NCBI RefSeq assembly: GCF_016185115.1
Contig: NZ_JACPOF010000030.1
Span: forward strand, 310,001-374,000
Source of the DNA: Polaromonas sp.
GTDB taxonomy: Bacteria; Pseudomonadota; Gammaproteobacteria; Burkholderiales; Burkholderiaceae_C
Reading direction: 5' to 3'
DNA: 64,000 bases
The first letter of the stretch is position 1; every line of letters begins with the position of its first letter. The notes beneath the pieces are model-generated. The model did no database searches. It was not told where the DNA came from and saw nothing but the letters and a program-made list of their open reading frames with translations. Shown in pieces: positions 52,484 through 60,732 of the stretch. Made by a program: the position numbers and the translations under genes.

Positions 52484-53461
52484 CTATTTTCTGGCGGCGG
52501 GGACCCGGCTCATCTGCAGCCAGGTGCTGTCGACCACTTTGTCGAAATCAAAACGCGCATCGTCCGGCAATGCACCCGCCGTCACCAATGAGCCGAATAC
52601 CCGGCTCATGCCTGCTTTCGAGACAGACAGGTCATCTGCAAGGATCTTCAGCCTGGCGGTCTCATCCAGCGCCCGGCGGGTGAGTGCGGGCGATGACTGC
52701 AACTGTTTCGACGCGACGGCAACCGCCAGGTCGGGGCTGGCTGCAATCTCGTCCTGTCCGCGCCTGAGCGCCCGAAGAAAACCTGCCATCAGCGTCGGGT
52801 TGCTCTTCGCCCAGTTGCTGTCCGCGTTGACGCTGGTGAACTGCCAGTCGGGAATCCAGCCGGCCACAGCGCCCAGGTTGGTAAAACCTGCGTCCACTGC
52901 TTCATAGCTGAGCGGGAAGGGTTGAAGGCCGACGTCTATCTTTCCTTCCTTCAGCAGGCGCCAGCGCGTCGGGGCGCCGCCGACAGCGACGATCTCATAG
53001 TCGGTGGCCTTCAGGCCGGCCACCGATGCGATCTCGCGGATCACGTGGGTTGTGCCTTCCTGCAGCGACAGTACGCCAATCCTTGTGCCCTTGAGCTGGG
53101 CCAGTGTCTTGATCCCGGGTTTGGTGATGATGAAGTGCGGCAGTTTGCCGGCGTTACCGCCGACCACACGCAGCGACCCGCCCTGGTAAGCATCAGTAAT
53201 CACGCTTTCAGGCGGCCCCATCGCCACCTGCACCTTGCCCGACTTCAGGTCTTCATTGATTTTTTCAGCGTTGTCGTAAAGAACGATCTCGGCGTCTATG
53301 CCTTCTTCCTTCAGGAAACCACGCTCCGCCGCTATCCACAGCGGCGTGAAGAACACAGTGCGCGACACGATTGCCACCTTGAGCGGCTCCGCCACTGCGG
53401 CCGACGACATGCCAGCGGCAGAAATGAAGAGACCAGCCAGCAGTGATGCGGTTTTTTTCAT
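52484..53461 (-). CDS. ABC transporter periplasmic binding protein, NMT1/SsuA-like
   Basis: 325 residues. A signal peptide (SLLAGLFISAAGMSSAAVAEP) precedes a type 2 periplasmic binding fold: VAIVSRTVFFTPLWIAAERGFLKEEGIDAEIVLYDNAEK, KSGKVQVAMGPPESVI, IGVLSLQEGTTHVIREIAS. This branch binds nitrate/sulfonate/taurine-like or pyrimidine-like compounds. No permease or ATPase gene is adjacent, so the transporter core must be elsewhere. It lies between the aldehyde dehydrogenase (64 bp) and the deaminase-like gene (89 bp) on the same strand. Confidence 0.87.
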   Translation of the reverse strand: MKKTASLLAGLFISAAGMSSAAVAEPLKVAIVSRTVFFTPLWIAAERGFLKEEGIDAEIVLYDNAEKINEDLKSGKVQVAMGPPESVITDAYQGGSLRVVGGNAGKLPHFIITKPGIKTLAQLKGTRIGVLSLQEGTTHVIREIASVAGLKATDYEIVAVGGAPTRWRLLKEGKIDVGLQPFPLSYEAVDAGFTNLGAVAGWIPDWQFTSVNADSNWAKSNPTLMAGFLRALRRGQDEIAASPDLAVAVASKQLQSSPALTRRALDETARLKILADDLSVSKAGMSRVFGSLVTAGALPDDARFDFDKVVDSTWLQMSRVPAARK

Positions 53462-53525
53462 GAGGTGCTTTCTGTCGGCGCGTTATAAAAATGATTGCGA
53501 AAGCGCCACCGCTTCGTGCAGGACG

Positions 53526-54998
53526 TCAGCCGAACTTCAGATTCACGTTCTTGGTATAGGTGAACTCGATCAGTTCTGCAAAACACTCTTCGCGGCCGAT
53601 GCCCGACTGCTTCACGCCGCCGAAGGGCGCACCCATGAAATGCTGGCTGGCATTGTTGATCCACACATAACCGGTGTGTATGCGTTTGGCGGCGCGGTGG
53701 GCAGTGTTGAGGTTCTGCGTCCAGATCGAGCCGGTCAGGCCGAAGTCGACGCCGTTGACGTCTTTCCAGAGTGTGTCTTCGTCGCTCCATTTGAAGACAG
53801 ACATCACCGGGCCGAAGACCTCCTCCTGCGCCAGGCGCATGTTCGGCTTCATGTCTGCAAACACGGTCGCTTCATAAAAGAAGCCGTCCTTGAGCGCTGC
53901 ATCGTCCGGCTGCCTGCCGCCGCACACCAGCCGGCCGCCATCTTCGATGCCTTTGGCAACGTAGCCCTGAACCTTCTCAAGCTGCGCACGGCTGACCAGC
54001 GAGCCCATCGTTGTTTTAGGGTCGGTCGGGATGCCAGGCTTGTGCCGCTCGGGCAGGAGCTTGATGACTTTCTCAAGCACCTGGTCGTGAATCGATTCGT
54101 GCAGGAACACGCGGCTGGTCGAACCGCAGCTCTGGCCCGACCAGGTGAAGTTCATGCCGGCAATGATGCCGTTCACCAGTTTGTCGAGGTCAGCGTCTGG
54201 GTAAGCGACCAGCGCATTCTTGCCGCCCAGCTCAAGCAGCACCGGTTTGAGGTTGTCTGACGCCGTCTTCATCACGGCCTTGCCGGTCGGCACGCCGCCA
54301 ATCAACGTGATCTTGCGCACCAGCGGGTGCCGGCCCAGCGCCTCACCGCATTCACGGCCACCACACAAAAAGTTGGCGACACCAGGCGGAAAGATATCGC
54401 CCACCAGTTCGGCCAGCCGCAAGGTAGACAGGGGTGCCTGGTCAGGCGCCTTGATGACCACGGTGTTGCCAGCTGCCAGCGGTGCGGCCAGCCGCGCAGC
54501 CGCGAACATGAACGGGTGGTTGTAGGCCACGATGCGGGCCACGACACCGAGCGGCTCCTGCACGGTGTAGTTAAAGTTGCCATCGCCCATGGGAATGGTC
54601 TCGCCCTTGATCTCCGTGGCCAGACCCGCAAAATATTCAAGGCAATCGGCTGCAAAACCAGCGTCATGCGCGAGCGCCGACACCGGGTTGCCATTGTTCA
54701 GGGAATCGAGTTGTGCCAGTGGCATCGCGTGTTCACGCAGCACGGCAGCGGCCTTGCGCAGGTAGCGCCCGCGCTCGACCGGCGGCGTGGCAGCCCATGA
54801 AGGGAAAGCGGCGTGCGCAGCCTGCACGGCGGCATCCACATCCTCAGCATTGGCTACCGGCGCGCTGGTAATGGCTTCGTTGTAGGTCGGGTTGATGGTT
54901 TCGGCCTGCACACCGGATTTGGGTGCATGCCAGGCGCCGCCGTAGTACAGGCCGCGTTGTGTCGGCAATATGCCGGGAGGAATATCTTTTGCGCGCAT
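53526..54998 (-). CDS. Aldehyde dehydrogenase family protein
   Basis: 490 residues, standard length. Catalytic Cys near 291 lies in FTWSGQSCGSTSRVF and the general-base Glu near 256 in LLELGGKNALVAYPDADL. Cofactor contacts include VIKAPDQAPLSTLRLAELV, and the C-terminal FMGAPFGGVKQSGIGREECFAELIEFT is typical. It oxidises an aldehyde to a carboxylate with NAD(P)+. The start is 2 bp after the ThDP enzyme stop, so the pair probably forms a pathway: 2-oxo acid to aldehyde to acid. Confidence 0.9.
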   Translation of the reverse strand: MRAKDIPPGILPTQRGLYYGGAWHAPKSGVQAETINPTYNEAITSAPVANAEDVDAAVQAAHAAFPSWAATPPVERGRYLRKAAAVLREHAMPLAQLDSLNNGNPVSALAHDAGFAADCLEYFAGLATEIKGETIPMGDGNFNYTVQEPLGVVARIVAYNHPFMFAAARLAAPLAAGNTVVIKAPDQAPLSTLRLAELVGDIFPPGVANFLCGGRECGEALGRHPLVRKITLIGGVPTGKAVMKTASDNLKPVLLELGGKNALVAYPDADLDKLVNGIIAGMNFTWSGQSCGSTSRVFLHESIHDQVLEKVIKLLPERHKPGIPTDPKTTMGSLVSRAQLEKVQGYVAKGIEDGGRLVCGGRQPDDAALKDGFFYEATVFADMKPNMRLAQEEVFGPVMSVFKWSDEDTLWKDVNGVDFGLTGSIWTQNLNTAHRAAKRIHTGYVWINNASQHFMGAPFGGVKQSGIGREECFAELIEFTYTKNVNLKFG

Positions 54999-55000
54999 GT

Positions 55001-56803
55001 TTACTCCGAGCGTGTGAGACCTGCGGTCATCGCCGCGCTGTAGCCGGTGCTGACGATCACGTCGAGCACAATGGCTTTGCCGCCCTGCACAACCTTGATG
55101 GCTTCTGCGAGGGCCTTCTCAAGCTCTGCGCCAGTCTCTATGGGGCCTATGCCTTCCATGCCCTGGCCCCTGGCCATCATGGCAAGGTCGGGCGCGGGGT
55201 TGCTGATGCGCTGGCCAATCCATTTGTTTTCTACCGGCCGGCCGCGCTGGCGCGCGACACGTTCCTGGTGCACTTCGTCATTGAAGAAGGAGCGGTTGTT
55301 GACGACGATGATGAGCAACGGAATCTGCGCATTGGATGCCGTCCACAGGGCGTTGACGCCCATCATGTAGTCACCATCACCCATGACCGCAACTGGCAGT
55401 CGGTCTGTGCCCTTGAGTGCAAGTGCCGCGCCTATGGAAACCCCGGGGCCGGCCCCCACGCCGCCGCCACCTTCGTAGCCCAGGTAGTCCAGTGGGTGCT
55501 CGATATCCCACATCTCGCCACTCCAGCTGAGCGGTGCGCGAATCAGGCTGACCGTCAAACCCTTCACGGCAGCTTTCAGTGCCTTTGACAGCATGGGTAC
55601 CGTCAGCGGTGCGCCCTGGATCAGGTCTGGCACGGCAGGTACCGGTAGCCGCGAATGCGCTACCTGCTTGCGGGGCTTGACACGATCGGCCAGCAGCTTC
55701 ACCGCCGGCTCGGGTTCACACATCATGTAGATATCCATGGGCGGCAGGCCCTGGTGATCCATGCTCCAGCCGTTGTGGACGTACTGGTCGACCGACACAT
55801 TGATGACCTTGCTGCCAATGGTCTCGTTGCCCCAGGCCTGTTTCAGCGTGCCGGCCAGGTCGGTGAAGTCCAGACTGAGCACCACGTCCGCATCCTTGAG
55901 CACCGCCATCGCGCCTGGCGACAGAAATGTACCCGCAGGTGCGGCATACAAGGGGTGCGTGGTCGGGAAGGCAGCGCCCACCTTAAGGTCGGTCAGCACC
56001 TCGGCATTGAGCTTTTCAGCCAGCCTGATGCGGTCTGCCCAGCCCTCTTCGCTGCGCGACACGCGGCCCATCAATATCACCGGGCGGCGTGCGTTTGACA
56101 ATAATTCCGCAGCCTCATCAATCGACTCATCTGAAGGCCGGGCAGGCGGCGCAGGTTTGTAGCGTGCGTAATCCGGGAGTTTGGGCCGTGCATCGAGCTT
56201 TGACTCCTGCAGCGCGGCATCAAAACAGACATAGACCGGCCCTTGCGGCGCGGTGGTGGCGATCTGCACAGCGCGTAGCAAGGCTTCCTGTGCGGCAGGT
56301 ATCGAGGCGGGCTGTGCATCCCATTTGATGAAGTGGCGAATCAGCGCCGCCTGGTCCTGCGCCGTATGAATCCAGTCAATCCATGGCCGGCGTTTGGCGG
56401 CGTCGACAGGACCCGTAGCACCGAGCACGATCACCGGCATGCGATCGGTCCACGCATCAAAGATGCCCATGGAGCCATGCATCAAACCCACATTGCTATG
56501 CAGGATGGCGCACAGCGGCTTGCCGGTGACCTTGGCATACCCCTGGGCAATGGCGACGGCATGCTCTTCATGCAGCACGACGATCATCTGCGGCTTTTCA
56601 TTGCCCAGGTGATTCACCAGGCTGTCATGCAGGCCGCGAAAGCTCGCGCCCGGGTTGAGCAGCACATAAGGAATGTCCATGGCCCGCATCATGTCGGCAA
56701 TGGCATCACTGCCCCAGACGGTTTCGTCAGGCACGGATGGTTGTGGAATATCGCGGCGCACCACCGGCGTGGAATGTAGAGGCGGTTTGGAAAGGTCGGT
56801 CAT
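55001..56803 (-). CDS. ThDP-dependent enzyme (acetolactate synthase / benzoylformate decarboxylase-like)
   Basis: 600 residues. The N-terminal PYR domain has the catalytic Glu region MIVVLHEEHAVAIAQGYAKVTGKP. The middle domain follows (RPVILMGRVSRSEEGWADRIRLAEKL). The C-terminal PP domain has the ThDP/Mg motif VAVMGDGDYMMGVNALWTAS...LLIIVVNN. The N-terminal extension VWGSDAIADMMRAMDIPYVLLNPGASFRGLHDSL is typical of decarboxylase-like members. With the dehydrogenase immediately downstream it probably decarboxylates a 2-oxo acid; the substrate is unknown. Confidence 0.87.
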   Translation of the reverse strand: MTDLSKPPLHSTPVVRRDIPQPSVPDETVWGSDAIADMMRAMDIPYVLLNPGASFRGLHDSLVNHLGNEKPQMIVVLHEEHAVAIAQGYAKVTGKPLCAILHSNVGLMHGSMGIFDAWTDRMPVIVLGATGPVDAAKRRPWIDWIHTAQDQAALIRHFIKWDAQPASIPAAQEALLRAVQIATTAPQGPVYVCFDAALQESKLDARPKLPDYARYKPAPPARPSDESIDEAAELLSNARRPVILMGRVSRSEEGWADRIRLAEKLNAEVLTDLKVGAAFPTTHPLYAAPAGTFLSPGAMAVLKDADVVLSLDFTDLAGTLKQAWGNETIGSKVINVSVDQYVHNGWSMDHQGLPPMDIYMMCEPEPAVKLLADRVKPRKQVAHSRLPVPAVPDLIQGAPLTVPMLSKALKAAVKGLTVSLIRAPLSWSGEMWDIEHPLDYLGYEGGGGVGAGPGVSIGAALALKGTDRLPVAVMGDGDYMMGVNALWTASNAQIPLLIIVVNNRSFFNDEVHQERVARQRGRPVENKWIGQRISNPAPDLAMMARGQGMEGIGPIETGAELEKALAEAIKVVQGGKAIVLDVIVSTGYSAAMTAGLTRSE

Positions 56804-56887
56804 GAAAGTCCAGGGATTAAAGGTCTGCGAGATCTAGGGAACGAAAGAACGAGGAATCAGAGAAATGGAAACTTGTGGCGATGAACC

Positions 56888-57058
56888 ACCAGCCGCGGGA
56901 CTGGCTCTGCCAGACCGCAGGCGACGGCCCCCTCGGGGGGGCAGAGAGCTACGCGAAGCGAGCGAACGTGGGGCAACGGCCGCAGCGCCGGGCCGCCCCA
57001 AGCAAGGCCAGCCCCCTCGGGGGGCAGAGAACTACGCGAAGCGAGCGAACGTGGGGGC
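56888..57058 (+). repeat. CCCCCTCGGGGGG modular repeat, copies 4 and 5 in tandem
   Basis: Copy 4 (56888-56973) has the GACTGGCTCTGCCAGACCGC module, then GCCCCCTCGGGGGGCAG, GAGCTACGCGAAGCGAGCG and AACGTGGGG. Copy 5 (56975-57058) has a different tail (GCCGGGCCGCCCCAAGCAAG) but a core differing by a single base over about 46 bp. The pair fills most of the 260-bp gap between the ThDP enzyme and a Bug gene and ends 5 bp from the latter's stop. Confidence 0.8.
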
Positions 57059-57063
57059 ACCAT

Positions 57064-58050
57064 TTATTCAGGAACGATGTTGGCGGCCTTGATCACAGCA
57101 GCCCAGCGCTTCTGGTCAGCGGTGATCAATTTGTCGAAATCCGCGGCCGTGCTGCTTTCCGCAAAGATGCCCTGCTCGGCCAGCTTATTCTGGACATCCG
57201 GTGTGGCCAGCGCGCGACGCAGCTCTGCGTTGAGCTTGTTGATGATGGCGGGCGGCGTCTTGCGGGACGCAATCATGCCTATCCAGATGTCGCTTTCGTA
57301 TTTGGGCACCGTCTCTGCAATCGTCGGCACGCCCGGCAGCAAGGTCACCCGCTTGGTGCCTGTAGTACCCAGGGCGCGTATCTTGCCGCTGCGGATGTGC
57401 GGGAGTGCGGTGTTGAGCGGGCAGAACATGATGTCGACCACACCACCCAGCACATCAATCATGGCCGGCGCAGAGCCCTTGTAGGGGATTTGCGTGATGC
57501 GCGTTCCGGTCATGGCCTTGAACACCTCCGCCGCCATGTGCTGCGGGCTGCCCGAGCCTGCGGACGCATAGGTGAGGCGATCAGGCCTGGCCTTGAGCTG
57601 CGTGATCAGCTGGTCCACATTTTTGGCCGTCACATTGGACGACACCACCAGGACCATGGGCACCCGGCCCAGCAGGCTGATGCCCTGGAGATCCCTGCTC
57701 ACATTAAATGGCAGTTTGGGATACAGCACCGGGTTGACCGACACCGTCTGGTTGGGGGCGATGGCAATCGTGTAACCGTCACCCTCGGTTTTGGCCATGT
57801 ATTCGGTCGAGATGTTGCCTGCGGCACCCGGCTTGTTTTCAACGATCACCGGCTGACCGAAAGACTCGGACATCTTCTGGCCCAGCACACGGGCCAGTAC
57901 ATCGTTCGAGCCGCCCGGCGGCAAGGGCACGATGATGCGTATGGACTTGTTCGGGTAGTCGGCCTGCGCATGCGCAAACGGACTTGCGAGCAGGGCACCG
58001 GCAGCGAGCGCAGAGCCTGCGACCAGGGATTGGCGGCGATTGATGGTCAT
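57064..58050 (-). CDS. Bug (TctC-type) tripartite tricarboxylate carrier binding protein
   Basis: 328 residues. The signal peptide INRRQSLVAGSALAAGALLASPFAHAQ has a twin-arginine-like start. The Bug signature follows: YPNKSIRIIVPLPPGGSNDVLARVLGQKM, VIVENKPGAAGNISTEYMAK and MAAEVFKAMTGTRITQIPYKGSAPAMIDVL. GGAGAC lies about 6 bases before the ATG used; an in-frame extension upstream was rejected. No tctAB genes are nearby. The ligand is unknown. Confidence 0.9.
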   Translation of the reverse strand: MTINRRQSLVAGSALAAGALLASPFAHAQADYPNKSIRIIVPLPPGGSNDVLARVLGQKMSESFGQPVIVENKPGAAGNISTEYMAKTEGDGYTIAIAPNQTVSVNPVLYPKLPFNVSRDLQGISLLGRVPMVLVVSSNVTAKNVDQLITQLKARPDRLTYASAGSGSPQHMAAEVFKAMTGTRITQIPYKGSAPAMIDVLGGVVDIMFCPLNTALPHIRSGKIRALGTTGTKRVTLLPGVPTIAETVPKYESDIWIGMIASRKTPPAIINKLNAELRRALATPDVQNKLAEQGIFAESSTAADFDKLITADQKRWAAVIKAANIVPE

Positions 58051-58157
58051 GTCTTGTCTCCTTGATTTATGGGCACACGCAGGCATCGTAGTGAATCCCG
58101 CGTATTGATTCAATCTTGAACTTTGAATCAATGTGAGGATGGCCCCCACGCTGGTTT

Positions 58158-58245
58158 TTGGGGTCAGAGCCCAAATTCGCCAAGCCTGCGGCTTGCCCGA
58201 AGGGCGCGGTGCATCGCACCGCAGCGAAATTGGCGTCTGACCCCA
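58158..58245. repeat. 88-bp cruciform-like palindrome with GGGGTCAGA ends
   Basis: The arms 58158-58180 and 58223-58245 are inverted copies matching at 20 of 23 bases, beginning TTGGGGTCAGA and ending ATTCGC-like. Inside are two further hairpins: GCCC/GGGC (58195-58205) and a perfect GCGGTGC/GCACCGC (58206-58222). The layout, long outer stem plus inner hairpins, resembles a REP/BIME- or MITE-like non-autonomous element. Only one copy was seen. The 405-bp gap upstream of the Bug gene holds this and two modular repeats, and no gene. Confidence 0.65.
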
Positions 58246-58253
58246 ATAACCAG

Positions 58254-58390
58254 CTGCCCCCCGAGGGGGCTAATTTCCCTTGGGGCGGCCCGGCGGGAAA
58301 TTTGATGGCCCCCACGTTCGCTCGCTGCGCGTAGCTCTCCGCCCCCCGAGGGGGCCGCCCGCCTGTGGCCCGGCGAAGCCGGTTCCACGG
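58254..58390 (-). repeat. CCCCCTCGGGGGG modular repeat, copies 6 and 7
   Basis: On the minus strand, copy 7 (58309-58390) reads AACCGGCTTCGCCGGGCC, GGCCCCCTCGGGGGGCGG, AGAGCTACGCGCAGCGAGCG and AACGTGGGGGC. Copy 6 (58254-58308) has the alternative CCGGGCCGCCCCAAGGG tail before the CCCCCTCGGGGGGCAG core and lacks the final module. They abut each other and the cruciform palindrome. Confidence 0.75.
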
Positions 58391-58455
58391 CTTGAACTTG
58401 AACTTGCAAGAAGATTCCGCCCTCTGTTAGAGCCGGCCCTCGCATCAGCAAGGAT

Positions 58456-59739
58456 TTACGCCAGCTTGCCTGGCTTGGGCTCCACGAACTTCGCTCTGGG
58501 ACGCAGCAAGGTGCCGGCTGCGCGCTGCTCCTGCACATGGGCAACCCAGCCGGCCAGTCGCCCCAGCGCAAACAGTGCAGCCGGGGCCTGGGTTGGCAAA
58601 CCCATGGCACGCGCGAGAACGACGAGTGCAAACTCCTGGCGCGGAAACAGACCGCTCGCGGCCCGCATCTCGTCGATGAATTGAAATATCGCGCGCGTCT
58701 GGCGCGTCTGCTGCGTGCGCTTGCGGGCAATGTCGAGCAACTGGGCCGCGCGGGGATCCCCCCTGGGATAGAGCGGGTGGCCAAAACCCGGTACGCTCAG
58801 GCCTCTGGCGTGAAGTTGCCCTGCCCTTTTCACCAGCACCGCCTTGCTGCCCGGCTGTCCCAGAAAATCCTCTATGCGGTCGTACATGCGGCCCACATCA
58901 ACGCCAGACGTCGCACAAAGCGCCGCTGAAAGGCAACTGTGCAGGGTGCCCCCTGCCGAAGCGACCACACGTGCGCTCAGGGTACCCGGCGGCAGTTCGT
59001 GGTCGGCCATCAGGATCAGGATGGCGCGCAGGGCTTCACTGTTTTCTGCGCTGGCAGGAATCGCGAGCGCATGCATCAGGCCTTCGACAATCGACTGGCC
59101 TTTTTGCATGGGCCGGTATTTTTGGGTCAGCCCGATAAAGCCGCAACAGGCCACCACAGTCTGCATGATCTCGCGTGCTGCGGGCAGGGTTTGACCTTGC
59201 GACAGCCGGTCAGGCACCGAACCGCGACGCATGCCCAGCAGCAACACCACCAGCGAGAAGGATTCGAGCACGTTGTCGCCAGCGCGCAGGGATGCAAGGG
59301 TTTGCGCAAGACTGACCAGTTCTGCCGAAGGCTTGCGCACGGGCCAGGCATCTGTCCGGGTGTTGAGGTCGCCCGTCCACAACAACTCTGCAACCGCTTC
59401 AAACGACGTACCGGACCGTACCAGGTCCGCAGCCAGCCAGCCACGGTAACGCGGCCCGTCAGGCGTGATCTCCGTGATGGAGGTGGGGAAGATGGGTTCG
59501 CCCCAGTTCATGGCCGATGCGGCAACAGCGCCATGACCTGATCGGGCCAGCGAGCGCATTTCAACGCGCGCGATGTCCTCGCGCAGGTAGAGTTTTTCCT
59601 TCTGGCCCTTCTGGGCAATGCTGTGTATCCAGCCGCGGCTGACATAGGCATACAGCGTCTGCGCGCGCACGTTGAGCATCTTCATGGCCTCTGCGGCCGA
59701 TGCGTAGTCGCGGCGAAGAAGCTTTTCCGTATCGTCCAT
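58456..59739 (-). CDS. Citrate-synthase-family protein with N-terminal helix-turn-helix
   Basis: 427 residues. Residues 10-65 resemble a MerR/excisionase-type DNA-binding wing (YASAAEAMKMLNVRAQTLYAYVSRGWIHSI, KLYLREDIARVE). The rest is a citrate synthase fold: ILMADHELPPGTLSARVVASAGGTLHSCLSAAL (catalytic His), VPGFGHPLYPRGDPRA (second His). The usual Asp of the NVDFYSG motif is replaced, as the sequence reads FPRQEFALVVLARAMGLP, placing Glu where Asp is expected. It may be a 2-methylcitrate-like or regulatory paralogue rather than the TCA enzyme. It ends the minus-strand run from the EamA gene (24-bp gap). Confidence 0.8.
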   Translation of the reverse strand: MDDTEKLLRRDYASAAEAMKMLNVRAQTLYAYVSRGWIHSIAQKGQKEKLYLREDIARVEMRSLARSGHGAVAASAMNWGEPIFPTSITEITPDGPRYRGWLAADLVRSGTSFEAVAELLWTGDLNTRTDAWPVRKPSAELVSLAQTLASLRAGDNVLESFSLVVLLLGMRRGSVPDRLSQGQTLPAAREIMQTVVACCGFIGLTQKYRPMQKGQSIVEGLMHALAIPASAENSEALRAILILMADHELPPGTLSARVVASAGGTLHSCLSAALCATSGVDVGRMYDRIEDFLGQPGSKAVLVKRAGQLHARGLSVPGFGHPLYPRGDPRAAQLLDIARKRTQQTRQTRAIFQFIDEMRAASGLFPRQEFALVVLARAMGLPTQAPAALFALGRLAGWVAHVQEQRAAGTLLRPRAKFVEPKPGKLA

Positions 59740-59763
59740 GCAATGACTCCCGTCCGCCGGACT

Positions 59764-60699
59764 TTAGCGCATCACGATGATGAAGATACCCAGCAGCGCC
59801 AGACCGCTTCCGGCCAGGACGGTGGGTGTGATGTCGTCCTCATTTTTGAACAACAGGTAACTCAGGGGAAACACAAGTATGGGCGTACACAGCGTAAGCA
59901 GCGTCGCAATCGACAGCGGTATGTAGCGCATGGCGGCAATGCCGAGTATCTGGCCAGAGATCGTGCAGACGCCCAGCGCAGCGTAAAGCCACACCCCGCT
60001 GCGGCTTGCGGTTTTGAAGCGCTGCAGCAACTGCATCTTGGCGGGGGTGAAGGCCAGGTGCAGCAACAGGCCGCAGCTTGCACCGAGAAAGCCGCCCAGC
60101 ACGGGCTCGTTCCATTCGCGCACACCCCAGCCTCTGAGAAAATTGCCCACCGCATAAGCCAGTGCACTGCCCAGGCCCAGCACCAGAATGGACTTCGGCA
60201 GCAGGCCTGCGTGTACCTGCTCAACAGCAACAGCAGCAGGAATCTTTTTTATGAAAGATCCTGGCGTATAACTCACCAGCATCAGCCCAAGCACCGTGAT
60301 CACAATGCCCAACACCACCAGCAGACTCAAGCGCTCGCCCATCAGCAGCCAGGCCATCAATGCGGTAAACAGCGGGCTGCTGATCTGGAAGACACTGGCC
60401 TTTGCAGGGCCGAAGCGGATCACCGCTTCATAAAAAAACCAGCGGCCAAAATAGGTCGCAAAAACACCTGCAGCCAGAAACATCCAGAAGGCGTGTGCAT
60501 TCCAGCCCGCACCTGTCTGGCGCAGTGACAACTGCACAAGAAACGCAAGGCCGGAGAACACGACGTTGACGGTGGTCGCGACCAGAAAGCCAAGGCCCAG
60601 ATCTATGCGCCTGGATGCAATCTTGGTGACGAGAATGCCGGAGGTAAAAAACAGCAGCGCGCCCAGCGCCAGCGCATAACCCAGCAGCGCATCAGACAT
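59764..60699 (-). CDS. EamA/DMT-family transporter
   Basis: 311 residues with about ten hydrophobic helices in two EamA repeats. The first begins ALLGYALALGALLFFTSGILVTKIASRRIDLG, the second near SILVLGLGSALAYAVGNFLRGWGV. The repeat ends PLSIATLLTLCTPILVFPLSYLLFKNEDDI and VLAGSGLALLGIFIIV are typical. It probably moves a small metabolite across the inner membrane; direction and substrate are unknown. It lies between the broken decarboxylase-like gene and the citrate-synthase-like gene on the same strand. Confidence 0.85.
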   Translation of the reverse strand: MSDALLGYALALGALLFFTSGILVTKIASRRIDLGLGFLVATTVNVVFSGLAFLVQLSLRQTGAGWNAHAFWMFLAAGVFATYFGRWFFYEAVIRFGPAKASVFQISSPLFTALMAWLLMGERLSLLVVLGIVITVLGLMLVSYTPGSFIKKIPAAVAVEQVHAGLLPKSILVLGLGSALAYAVGNFLRGWGVREWNEPVLGGFLGASCGLLLHLAFTPAKMQLLQRFKTASRSGVWLYAALGVCTISGQILGIAAMRYIPLSIATLLTLCTPILVFPLSYLLFKNEDDITPTVLAGSGLALLGIFIIVMR

Positions 60700-60732
60700 C
60701 CCGGTCCGCCTTGTCGGTGCCCGGAAGCGGGG

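Noticed and set aside
51702..52907. Plus-strand frame of about 400 codons over the deaminase and binding-protein genes
   Set aside because: Both minus-strand genes have full family motifs and signals; the plus-strand product shows none.
56875..58065. Plus-strand frame of about 396 codons over the Bug gene
   Set aside because: It begins in intergenic repeats and is antisense to a complete Bug protein.
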